This document shows positions 10,430 to 18,837 of a stretch of DNA of 64,000 bases, one piece after another. Where the stretch lies: NCBI GenBank assembly GCA_030142905.1, contig JASJOG010000316.1, positions 62,001-126,000 of the forward strand, read 5' to 3'. The stretch is from Heliopora coerulea. Taxonomy: Eukaryota > Cnidaria > Anthozoa > Scleralcyonacea > Helioporidae. Within the stretch, counting starts at the first letter, position 1. Each line of letters begins with the position of its first letter. The position numbers and the translations under genes were made by a program. Below the pieces are notes generated by a model. It was not told the origin of the DNA and did not search any database. It saw nothing but the letters and a program-made list of their open reading frames with translations.

Positions 10430-10900
10430 TCATCATTCCCATAATCATTGTTGTAATAATCATCACAATAATCGTTGTCATAATCATCATTGTCATCATT
10501 TTCATGATGATCTCCATCATGAGCATAATCACATTCGTTATAAATAATACCACTGTCTTTGTATTCGTCAGCTGGGCAGTTATCATTGTCTCCCTCGTAG
10601 CTTCTTTCCTCATCGCAGTCACTTTCGTCATCAGAAACTTCTTCGTTTTCTTCACTTTCGCACTCCTCTAGTTCATTGTGAAAAATGTAGTGAAAAACGA
10701 CGACACCGTTTAATGATAACCACGTATGACCGCATCCTTCGCATTCAAACTGTACCTTCCCTCTCCCTTTATACTGTTTCCAACCTTCATGACAAAGTTC
10801 CAAAATATTGGCAAATCATCAACTTCCAATAGTTTCCATTTATCGGGTAGGCCAGAGAACAGGTGATTGAATTTCTCATATCAAATGGGTGTGTTTCCGT
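10430..10900 (-). pseudogene. 3CxxC-type zinc-finger protein fragment with acidic tail
   Basis: On the minus strand, about 10900-10830 reads FNHLFSGLPDKWKLLEVDD. After a frame change, 10806-10690 reads CHEGWKQYKGRGKVQFECEG and then CGHTWLSLNGVVVF. This resembles the zf-3CxxC domain of receptor-transporting-protein-like genes. A tail follows that is rich in Glu, then in Asp, Asn and Tyr, encoded by GAT/CAT-rich repeats (10440-10670). The tail runs into the microsatellite that holds the Tc1 element. The later cysteines of the domain are not seen. It could be a pseudogene or the end of a gene with an intron. Confidence 0.45.
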
Positions 10901-11210
10901 TGTTGACCAAACACTCTGCCATATATTTCCCTTACGTTCAATGTATATGAAGTTGCCGTGTTTAAGTTTACTTCAGCGTTGTTTCTTCAAGAAGATATCT
11001 ACTTAACAAAGCCTAGTCGACTTGCATTGACCTTGTTGCTTAACAATGAATTTATTCGCATAGTTCCATCGTTGGTGCTGTACTCGATAAAGAATTTGTA
11101 TATATGTATATATGTATATATATGTACATATATATGTACATATATAACTGAGATGATGTTTACGATGGATCCAAGAGTGCTCGATACCATATGGGGCAGA
11201 GCTTAAATGC
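10901..11210. other. Non-coding stretch with AT-rich microsatellite and PLE end
   Basis: No supported gene. A TATATG microsatellite lies at 11096-11145. A PLE-type terminal motif (GAGTGCTCGATACCATATGG) lies at 11174-11193, next to the palindrome that starts at 11211. Confidence 0.4.
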
Positions 11211-11236
11211 AGTGAGGTTTTGCTTAAGAGTATATG

Positions 11237-11278
11237 GTTGCTACTCCGAGTTTCACGCGGATGCGATCTTCAGGCAAC
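11237..11278 (-). ncRNA. Hammerhead-like motif, left arm
   Basis: Minus-strand counterpart of 11584-11625: stem I GTTGC/GCAAC, core CTGAAGA, stem II CGC/GCG flanked by a U-U mismatch, core GAAA, stem III ACT/AGT and cleavage triplet GTA. Confidence 0.65.
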
Positions 11279-11583
11279 TGAAACAGCGTCGATTCATTGT
11301 CTCCTTTTTCTCTGTTCATTGACGTCATGGTTTGCGTGGGTTGGATGACTCATCGCTATTGTCCTCGTGTGGCTTGTCTTTGAGATGAGAAATCTGTTCC
11401 GGTGTCTGCACTTTAAGACGATCTCCGATCTTTTGTTGAGAAGGTTCTTTAGGTGGTTTTTTAGGCGTGCTTTCATGATGCAAGACAAGCCACACGAGGA
11501 CAATAGCGATGAGTCATCCAACCCACGCAAACCATGACGTCAATGAACAGAGAAAAAGGAGACAATGGATCGACGCTGTTTCA

Positions 11584-11625
11584 GTTGCCTGAAGATCGCA
11601 TCCGCGTGAAACTCGGAGTAGCAAC
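11584..11625 (+). ncRNA. Hammerhead-like motif, right arm
   Basis: Stem I GTTGC (11584-11588) pairs with GCAAC (11621-11625). Core CTGAAGA is at 11589-11595. Stem II is CGC/GCG (11597-11599 with 11604-11606) after a U-U mismatch. Core GAAA is at 11608-11611, stem III ACT/AGT at 11611-11613 with 11617-11619, and the triplet GTA ends at 11620. Every invariant core base is present. The mismatch at the first stem II position is unusual. Confidence 0.65.
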
Positions 11626-12070
11626 CATATACTCTTAAGCAAAACCTCACTATATATGTACATATATATGTTTATATGTCTATATGTATATATATTATAA
11701 TATATTATAATATTATAATATTCTCGAGGGAGTAAAATTCCATCATCACGATTTAAAAGGATTTAGATTGATTCCCTCGGGAATGTTTGTCTTCAACCTT
11801 TGAAGTGAAAAGACACTTTTTCATTTAAACTGCGTGCTTTTAAAATAACCTTGTCACAGAGACGTTAAAATAACTAGAAAACTTTTTTTGAAAGTCAAAT
11901 TTTGATTAGTCCAGATGTGTGTTTCAGTGTTACAGACTACACGTGCTTAGACAAATGAGGACATATATATATATATATATAAACCAAAGGTGAGGACCAG
12001 AAAGGTTGCAGTGTTGGTTTGAAAATGAAGAGCGCTCAATACCATACCAGTAGAGCGAATAAAGAAGTAA

Positions 12071-12152
12071 AATAGACAAAATTTTTTTGCTGTCGCTACT
12101 CTCAGTTTCACGCGCGCGAAACTCAGAGTAGCGACAGCAAAAAAATTTTGTC

Positions 12153-12156
<4 letters not shown>
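12071..12156. repeat. Perfect 86-bp palindrome from the PLE end
   Basis: The sequence mirrors itself around 12113/12114 with no spacer. Each half carries the 3' part of the hammerhead found at 12224-12267 (GAAACTC...GAGTAGCGACAGC) but lacks the CTGATGA half. It looks like a PLE terminal inverted dimer that broke within the ribozyme. Confidence 0.75.
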
Positions 12157-12195
<39 letters not shown>

Positions 12196-12223
12196 GCAAA
12201 ACAAAGGCAAATTTTTGATTGCT

Positions 12224-12267
12224 GTCGCTACTCCGAGTTTCACGCGCTTAGGCGATCATCAGGCAAC
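12224..12267 (-). ncRNA. Hammerhead motif, left arm
   Basis: Exact inverted counterpart of 12973-13016: stem I GTTGC/GCGAC, core CTGATGA, stem II CGC/GCG, core GAAA, stem III ACT/AGT and triplet GTA. Confidence 0.7.
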
Positions 12268-12307
12268 TGACAGATCATTTAATTATTCATACTCTTAAAT
12301 TACTGTG

Positions 12308-12640
12308 TTATGTTAAATGGTGTTTCGTTACATGTCGGCACTTAGTGAGAAGTTCTGATCTGCTGTTCAGGAGATTTTTCTTACGTCCCTTCATTATTAT
12401 TAATTTTTCCTCTCGGCATAACTTACATTTTGTCGTCCCGGTTTTGCACGGGAGAATTTGTTTCAGAATAGAGCATTTCGTTGTAAAGTTGCGTTTAGCA
12501 GACTTTAGTTTCCAAATAAATTTCGATAATTCGGTCTCGTTGGCATATTTCCGGTTTTTGAGGGATTTCATGTGATTTCTGTATCTCTCTTTGAAAGCGT
12601 TGGCTGTAACGCCGATGTAGGTTTTCAAAGAGAGATACAA
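12308..12640 (-). pseudogene. PLE GIY-YIG endonuclease C-terminus, left copy
   Basis: The minus frame reads KTYIGVTANAFKERYRNHMK, then KYANETELSKFIWKLK, CKTGTTKCKLCREEK, NSRSELLTKCRH and a stop at 12308. YIG, the downstream Arg, the His in RNH and the Glu in TELSK follow the GIY-YIG domain order of PLEs. The RT and the first part of the domain are missing, so the piece is 5'-truncated. Confidence 0.8.
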
Positions 12641-12932
12641 CGCTTTCAAAGAGAGATACAGAAATCACATGAAATCCCTCAAAAACCGGAAATATGCCAA
12701 CGAGACCGAATTATCGAAATTTATTTGGAAACTAAAGTCTGCTAACCGCAACTTCACAACGAAATGGTCTATTCTGAAACAAATTCTCCCGTGCAAAACC
12801 GGGACGACAAAATGTAAGTTATGCCGAGAGGAAAAATTAATAATAATGAAGGGACGTAAGAAAAATCTCCTGAACAGCAGATCAGAACTTCTCACTAAGT
12901 GCCGACATGTAACGAAACACCATTTAACATAA
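12640..12932 (+). pseudogene. PLE GIY-YIG endonuclease C-terminus, right copy
   Basis: Inverted twin of the previous feature, starting slightly later (after the YIG motif, at about ALSKRDTEIT in another frame and NHMKSLKNRKYANETELSKF in the coding frame) and ending at the mirrored stop at 12932. Two residues differ from the left copy (for example AKRN versus ANRN, KCS versus KWS). Confidence 0.8.
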
Positions 12933-12972
12933 CACAGTAATTTAAGAGTATGAATAATTAAATGATCTGTCA

Positions 12973-13016
12973 GTTGCCTGATGATCGCCTAAGCGCGTGA
13001 AACTCGGAGTAGCGAC
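12973..13016 (+). ncRNA. Hammerhead motif, right arm
   Basis: Stem I GTTGC (12973-12977) pairs with GCGAC (13012-13016, one G-U). Core CTGATGA is at 12978-12984, stem II CGC/GCG at 12986-12988 with 12993-12995, core GAAA at 12999-13002, stem III ACT/AGT at 13002-13004 with 13008-13010, and triplet GTA ends at 13011. Confidence 0.7.
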
Positions 13017-13127
13017 AGCAATCAAAAATTTGCCTTTGTTTTGCGTTTTCGCTCTGCTTATTACGGTATCGAGCGCTCTATACATCCACGCCATACCTGT
13101 GACACTTTCGTTACATTTATTTGGCTT

Positions 13128-13284
13128 ATATATATATATATATATATATATATGTTTTTGGGTCACATCTTTCTGGATCCAGTGTATACATATATATATA
13201 TACATTATATATATATATATATAGAAACATTTTGGCACCTTTCTCGAATGCTTATTACAAGTTGAGGGGAGTCGATATTTCCTT

Positions 13285-13327
<43 letters not shown>

Positions 13328-13337
13328 CTATATATAG
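13128..13337. repeat. AT microsatellites beside the PLE palindrome
   Basis: Three (AT)n runs lie at about 13128-13153, 13189-13222 and 13287-13337. They are separated by short unique segments. Confidence 0.85.
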
Positions 13338-13734
13338 GACAAATACCATATGTATAGGGCTAATTGATTGAACGTGAGGTCTGTACAGTGTAATATCAGA
13401 CCGAGGTCTATTTTTGATATGGACCAAGCAGGAGCAGGGAGCTGTGGTCCGTGTACAGAGGTCTGATATTTAACTGTACAGACAGGCAAGGTCAGTGAGT
13501 GGTTTGTTGACCTCAATGCAAAGGCCGACGCAAAATTCTGAAACTTCCGCCAGACAGGAGAACATCCAGTACAGCAGTCCGGATATGGAAAAAGACAAAC
13601 CGTGGGCCGGATGAGGATTTCCACGGCCCGTTCGATAACCAATCGGAATTCAGGATATAAAAATTCGTATAATAACTACAGATATGCAACAAGCTATGAA
13701 AATTTATCACGTCAAACAATAACTTTAAACTTAC
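13338..13734. other. Intron sequence, no gene seen
   Basis: Downstream intron of the minus-strand FN3 exon. It holds imperfect inverted repeats around GAGGTCTGATATT and TGTACAGAC (13375-13490). No coding evidence. Confidence 0.4.
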
Positions 13735-14007
13735 CTACATATAATGTGGTTATGTCAATGCACTTCGGTTTACCCTTCCCTACTTTATTTCTCGCTTGAA
13801 CACAAAAGCCATAACTTGTATTTTTAAAGAGGTTCTTTATTTCAATTGTGGTCTTGTTTGTTTCTCTGGTATGGTTGTTTTCTCCAATTATTGTAATTAC
13901 ATAGTTTAAAATAGGGGAATCACCATCTTTGGCAGGTTTACTCCATTCCAGAAAGACTTCATGTACGCCGGTGTAATTTTTTACGAAACTAACCTTACCA
14001 GGAGGGT
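13735..14007 (-). CDS. Fibronectin type III exon of an Ig/FN3 receptor-like gene
   Basis: A 273-bp exon, 91 codons long. It is preceded by the acceptor TTCCTAG and followed by the donor GTAAGT. Both borders are phase 1, the usual arrangement for FN3/Ig domain exons. The protein reads PPGKVSFVKNYTGVHEVFLE, W, then SPILNYVITI, NTSYGFCVQARNKVGKGKP, the classic FN3 pattern (PP start, core Trp, Y-x-V-A-x-N-x-x-G). It is probably extracellular and part of the same gene as the Ig exons at 35.7 and 40.5 kb, which are in the same orientation and phase. The gene's identity (adhesion molecule, receptor kinase or phosphatase) cannot be told. Confidence 0.85.
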
Positions 14008-14586
14008 CTAGGAAGTGAAAAAGAAATAACAGTTTCTCAAGTGATGAGTTCTGGTTCGTTATTGACAATTCAGGCTAACAAAGCATTTATACGATGTGTT
14101 AAAAGAAGTAAATAAAAAATGATTTCTTACGAAAATATTTACTAAAACAAACTTTTTAGTTGTTGGCATTAAAATGTGTTGAAAGAGCGTAGACATTTCC
14201 TGCGATTCATGCAGGTTTTTTTTTGTTTTTTTTTTTCTAATTTAGCTCCTTGTGATGATTCTGTTAAATCTTGAGATCAGGGGTGAGGAGGGTAGGGCAG
14301 AATTGGTAAATCATCGGATTTTGATCCAGTCACTACAGCATTTGTAACCGATTAAATATAAAACAGGTTTTGACTTCAAGGGTAGGTCGTTCGGTAGGTA
14401 GGCAAAGTTGTTATCCAGAAAGAAGTATCCAATTTTGTGATATGGCTGAAGTTTCTCTGGAGGTAACACTTAATGCTATTGGTTAAATCATGGTCACGTG
14501 GCCTTATCTAAATCCAAATGTATCCCGCGCGAGCAACAATTCCAAAATTGTTGCCCGAGCGCGTTACGAAAGCACGTGAACAAAAT
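14008..14586. other. Intron sequence, no gene seen
   Basis: Only a T-rich tract (14216-14238) and a short inverted repeat GCGCGAGCAACAATT/AAATTGTTGCCCGAGCGC (14526-14564) stand out. Confidence 0.4.
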
Positions 14587-14778
14587 ATGGCGTTTGCGGC
14601 ACAAAGTCGATGGGCAAATAAATGTTTGTTTGATACGAAGACATGAATGGAGCCTGAAGTTAAGAAACTACGTTTTTCCAATCTTTCGCACGATGAAATA
14701 CAAGATTTTGTAGAGGGAAAAGACTTAGCAAATGCACAAAAGGCTACCAAAAATGTTGCAAAACATTTTAGTTTCTGA
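14587..14778 (+). pseudogene. Crypton/KCTD1-like N-terminal fragment
   Basis: From the ATG at 14587 the frame gives MAFAAQSRWANKCLFDTKT, a stop, then KKLRFSNLSHDEIQDFVEGK and NAQKATKNVAKHF before TGA at 14776. The phrase LS-x-E/D-E-I-Q-x-x-V-E-x-K-D followed by K-A-T-K resembles the N-terminus of invertebrate Crypton-type tyrosine recombinase or KCTD1-like proteins. The recombinase domain is absent. The assignment rests on pattern memory. Confidence 0.35.
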
Positions 14779-16255
14779 CGATGTCGTAGATCGACGAAAG
14801 CTTAAACAGTTCTAATAAAGGAATTATTTTAAACAGTAGTAACTTGGCCAAAGTTGATTACATTCCTTTTATACAATTATCCTCGTTTAAAAAAATTGTA
14901 GCTTGCTTATATTTCTGAACATACGATAGTAATAGATATTCTGATAGGGGAAGATCATTATTGAAATTGTGACTGGTGAAGTGAGACGTGGGAAAACTGG
15001 TCCTGTATCATCAGAACTAGATTGACATTGACTCCGTCAGCTTCTGTGGATACCCTCTCAACTCAACAAGATAGAACCAACTCCGTGCTGAAGTTAACGC
15101 CAAACAGCTAAAAGAAGATATAGTAGCTCTGAATAATCTTTGACATAATGCAGAAAGAAGAACAATTTGGGATTTGATGACGATCAGTAATTATAAAGCA
15201 CGAATTAGGCTGAAGTGTAGCCAATGCTACAGAGTCCACTGAGTGGCATCTGGAGAAGTTCCGTGAGCTCAAGGTACATTTCACTGAATTGACAGCATTT
15301 TGGTGTAAGGGACAGCCCTTTCACGCCAAGTTACCATACGTAACAAGATTTCCAGCTCTGCTTTGTACATTGCAAAATTGGTGAAACAGTGTTATTTTGA
15401 ACGAGAAGTGCATTACGGCTTCAAGAGATCTTAGATGAATTATGAACACAATATTGCGTCGTGATCGGTATACAAGTAGTTACGAAAGCAATATTTCGAT
15501 GTAACACGTGTAGCAGATTGGAAAGCTTGAGTTACCCAACTCCAGATGCCGGTCAGCTAAGCAGCTTTACGTTTGAAGATGATTTACCCTTAAGGACGGT
15601 CGACTGGAATGCATACTCATAGCTCTAATTGAGCTCTACCAAAGGAGGCTTCATCGACAGGTTAATATAATCCAAAGATGTGCCTCAAGAAACAACTAGG
15701 AGGTGCCTAGTTGACGAATGAAAAACTGTTGACAGTCTTCGCTGAAGTCGACGCGGTAACTAATTGAAGGTCTCTTACATAAATGTATGCCGACGACGAG
15801 GAATAACCTAAAACGCCGGCACCCTATAATACGGGAAATACAGTACTGTCATTGCTAGGGTAAATAAGTTGACAAAAGGAAAAGATGAAGTTACCTCATT
15901 AGCATTGGTGAGGTACGCTGAAAAAGCGTAAAGAAGAATAGCGATATGGAGAAGAGTACAAAAACTGTACCCCTTCGAAATGTGGCTTGAATCTTGACCA
16001 AAGGAAATGAAAGTAAAAAAAAGTCACCGATGAGAAAGGAAGCATCAGAAGCAGATTCGAATGCACCCCAGTTTTAACACTGGCTCGGAAAATCAAATGT
16101 GGCTAATGGTGGGGAGGGGGGTATTGGATTGGTGAATACGCATTGTTATTCCTAATCAACAGAAATTTGAACGTTTATTACAATGATTGCATCAACGAAC
16201 TCTCATAAAAGAAAGCTGAAGCAGTGGGGGATCTAAACTAGTTCAACTAGTTTAA
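14779..16255. other. Intron sequence without recognisable gene
   Basis: No ORF with a recognisable domain on either strand. It may contain very old repeats, but none can be supported. Confidence 0.35.
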
Positions 16256-16264
16256 GAAAGGATA

Positions 16265-16297
16265 TGCAGTGTTTCGACTCTATTTCAGAATCATCAT
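16265..16297 (-). other. Partial hammerhead-like motif
   Basis: On the minus strand CTGATGA is followed by one base, a 6-bp stem GATTCT/AGAGTC and GAAAC. No matching stem I or clear GUH cleavage triplet was found, so this is weaker than the other motifs. Confidence 0.3.
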
Positions 16298-16366
16298 CAG
16301 GATAACATGAAAAGAATACTTAATGAATTAACCTACACTGCTAAATTCAACAAGAAAGGTTGACTG

Positions 16367-16437
16367 GAGCAGGATTCGAACTCGCATCTTTGGGTTACCG
16401 GTACGCTGCTCTACCAGTTGACCTATCGAGTCAACTG
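16367..16437 (-). other. tRNA-like sequence (SINE-type head), left arm
   Basis: The minus strand has an A-box-like AACTGGTAGAGCAG, the anticodon-region text CCGGTAA and a B-box-like GAGTTCGAATCC. The acceptor pairs only over GACT/AGTC, and the anticodon stem does not pair, so this is not a functional tRNA gene. Confidence 0.45.
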
Positions 16438-16582
16438 GGGACAGTATGCAGTAGGTCAATTCATAAAGTATTCTGTTCATGTTACGCTGAGGATGATTTT
16501 AATATCGGATATTGAGCGTTAAGTTGTCGCGACAATCTCCCGTGCACTTAAATTGAATAAAACGAGCATACTGTTCCCAGTT

Positions 16583-16655
16583 GACTCGAAAGCTCAATTG
16601 GTAGAGCAGCGGTCCGGTAACTCGAAGATGCAAGTTCGAATCCCCCCCTAGTCAA
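16583..16655 (+). other. tRNA-like sequence (SINE-type head), right arm
   Basis: AGCTCAATTGGTAGAGCA forms a perfect D-arm (GCTC/GAGC). CCGGTAA sits at the anticodon loop and CAAGTTCGAATCCC matches a B box. The anticodon stem is broken. It is the inverted twin of the left arm, and the best reading is a tRNA-derived repeat. Confidence 0.45.
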
Positions 16656-16899
16656 CTTTTCTAGTAGACTTTAGCAGTACAGGTATATTCATGAAGTATT
16701 CTGTTTTAGCTTCCGGAAACTAGTCAACTTTTTGGAAAGAATGAAAAATATCGATTGGATTCTTCATTGCACGGAATATTAAAATGACATCATTTATGTT
16801 TTTACACAAAACATTTAATCTGCTTCAACGATCTTGCACCTGAATTCTGCTCAACGGAACAAAATGCGAGGGTATAACGTGTGTAATCATACGGAAATT

Positions 16900-17150
16900 A
16901 CGGGTTTCGTGGGGAAACTAGTCGAACTCTACCATGATTGGCTGACTTTAATCATCCAATTGGAGTGAACTAGTCAAAATGCCTCCTATTGGCTAAAGAC
17001 GCCCAGGCAAGAATAACAAGTCAAAACCGCCTCCTATTAGCTAATCGCCGAAATATCAATCAGAGTGAACTAGTCGTGAACTAGGAGTGAACTAGTGAAA
17101 AAATATAAATAGACATGATGTCGCCCAGACAGCGTGTTTGTGGTAAGGAC
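16900..17150 (+). promoter_or_regulatory. Promoter-like stretch with CCAAT and TATA boxes
   Basis: Three CCAAT/ATTGG motifs (about 16938, 16954, 16985) and repeated GAACTAGT words precede a clean TATAAATAGA at 17104-17113. The downstream sequence has no ORF. It could be a retroelement LTR promoter or drive a non-coding RNA. Only motif evidence exists. Confidence 0.35.
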
Positions 17151-17454
17151 GACTATTCTCCTATTGATATTGGATTTGTTTATTGAGCGATCGACCGGTT
17201 TTCAGCTCCCTGAATATTGTATCTATTCAACACATTGGGAAACCAGACTCATTGCACGCCGAGCCGCACGCTTTTCAAATGCGGCAATGCCAGCCAGAAT
17301 CTAGTAAAAAGCAATGAAAGTTCAGAGTGGAATGGCTGACTCGTTTCCCTTAAGTGGTTTACAGGAAGAAACTTGACGGGGTCTTCTGTCAATCATGTTT
17401 TGTAATTGAGTGTGGAAAGAGTGTCACTTAGCTCGGTAGGTTAAGAGCATCCCT

Positions 17455-18060
17455 TACGTCCTGGACTACTACTAATTTGGATTTATTAGCTTTCCTACTT
17501 GTCAATCTGATAACGGACTAAGACAATTCTGAACCTATTGCCGTTCCTGTCAGCCATTCTTGACTGAGCTGACTTTAGATTTATTAATCTTCGTATTAAT
17601 CTTTTTAACCTTCATCAGCACCAACAAGACCTTGAACGGATTAAACCCCAGCTTTCCATTTTGGTGCTGGACTACAATGATTTGGGATTTGTCAGCACCT
17701 AATTGTTAATCCGCCACTGGGTTAAGTTGATTTTGAACTTATTAATATTCTCATCTGCCATTCTTCTTTTGCACCGAGGTGATTTTGGATTTATTAGCCT
17801 TCCCTCTTGTCAAACTGATGGACTAGGACAATTGTTAACTTACTGACATCTCTACCAGCCATTCTGGACTAAGCTGATTTTAGTTCTATTAATCTTCGTG
17901 TTTATTGATATGCTGCTACCTTAAGAAAACTTGACGATCCTCTCACTAGCCATTCGATTTCTGGACTGAGATAATTTTTAATAGTCGTCTTGCCTCCCAG
18001 TTTGCTGCCAGAGTAAGATGATTTTTAGCCTATCGACATCCCTGATGACCCATTCTGCAA
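17455..18060. repeat. Degenerate tandem repeat, about 80-bp units within about 310-bp units
   Basis: Related phrases recur: GGACTAAGACAATT (17515) and GGACTAGGACAATT (17831), GGATTTATTAGCTTTCC (17479) and GGATTTATTAGCCTTCC (about 17788), GCCATTCTTGACTGAGCTGA (17554) and GCCATTCTGGACTAAGCTGA (about 17857). The larger period is roughly 305-315 bp. No coding potential. Confidence 0.55.
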
Positions 18061-18829
18061 TTATGGGTCTGGAATTTTTAAAATTTAATATCTTCAATGA
18101 AGGTTTGTGACCAAGTGTTTTTATGCCTTGTGAAGGAAAACCAATTTGTCGAATATTTAACTTGAACAAAGCCTTTGTTTAATACTATTACATTTATGAG
18201 TCTCTAACTTAATCCATATTGAGACAAGAACACAGATTAGAACTTTATTCTGGCTACCACCAAATAATTTATCCACCAGAATGGACACCAGCTTCTTAAT
18301 AGGTTAGCTGCCAACTTGGTTAAGTCACTAATGGGCGAGGTTGCAGTTTAGGGTTTCATTCTCGCTACTGCCTGACAATTTTATTCAGCAGAGGGGGACG
18401 CCTGACCTTAACAGGTTGATTATTAGTTAAGGGCTTAAAGTAATCAATGCAATAATCTATAGTCTGCCGATGCACTATTGTACTCCTCCCAGACCGCTTT
18501 GCCCACTTGTATGCCATGCAGTTTTTTATTTAAGGAGATTGGTGATAAATCATTAAGGGACAGGGCCTGTCCCTTTGACGAGCAAAATTATCTGGCGTAA
18601 GCCAGAGTAAAATACCAAAGTGAGCCCTTGCTCCTCAATGGGTTCATGACTTTTTATTTTAATGCACCCGGTAATGCGGTTTTAATTCTTTTTCAACTCA
18701 TTTGCACCAATGTAATGTACAGTGTGATTGTAGTATGTATAATTGGAAGTCTGGGACTAATCTGTCTGCTGCGTGGTTGTTTGCTGTCAGCACATGTAAT
18801 GTAATACATGTTGATTAACAAGATTAAGA
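18061..18829. other. Intron or element flank, no gene seen
   Basis: No ORF or repeat could be assigned. Part of it (18700-18829) may be the outer piece of the LTR that the hAT element interrupted, because LTR-like sequence resumes after the hAT at 21677. Confidence 0.3.
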
Positions 18830-18837
18830 GAGATAGA

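Larger units (their letters stand above)
11211..11651. mobile_element. PLE tail palindrome with two hammerhead motifs
   Basis: Arms 11211-11380 and 11482-11651 are inverted copies with a 101-bp spacer. On the minus strand the spacer and left arm encode LKNLLNKRSEIVLKCRHRN, which matches in pattern the PLE C-terminus at 12308-12640 (KKNLLNSRSELLTKCRH). The unit is two 5'-truncated PLE ends placed head to head. A 21-bp TATATATGTACATATATATG(T) block lies on both sides (about 11116 and 11652), which is either a target duplication or microsatellite. Confidence 0.7.
12193..13047. mobile_element. PLE C-terminal head-to-head palindrome
   Basis: Arms 12193-12600 and 12640-13047 are inverted copies with a 39-bp spacer that extends the left copy only. 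Each arm has the end of a PLE ORF, a stop, a short 3' region and a hammerhead motif. (AT)n arrays flank it at about 12155-12190 and 13130-13152. Confidence 0.8.
16262..16720. mobile_element. Inverted-repeat element with tRNA-like sequences
   Basis: The left part (about 16312-16460) and the complement of the right part (about 16570-16712) align over most of their length: AAGAATACTTAATGAAT versus AGAATACTTCATGAAT, CCTACACTGCTAAATTC versus CCTGTACTGCTAAAGTC, then GTTGACT. Each arm contains a tRNA-like stretch. The outer left part has a hammerhead-like CTGATGA...GAAAC motif on the minus strand. Confidence 0.5.

Noticed and set aside
13338..13700. Additional exon of the Ig/FN3 gene
   Set aside because: Minus-strand ORFs here have no Ig or FN3 pattern and no good splice borders.
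15899..16096. Minus-strand ORF of 65 residues
   Set aside because: No recognisable domain, splice context or conservation cue.
16583..16655. Functional tRNA gene
   Set aside because: D-arm and B box are good, but the anticodon stem does not pair and the acceptor is only 4 bp. The inverted twin also suggests a repeat.
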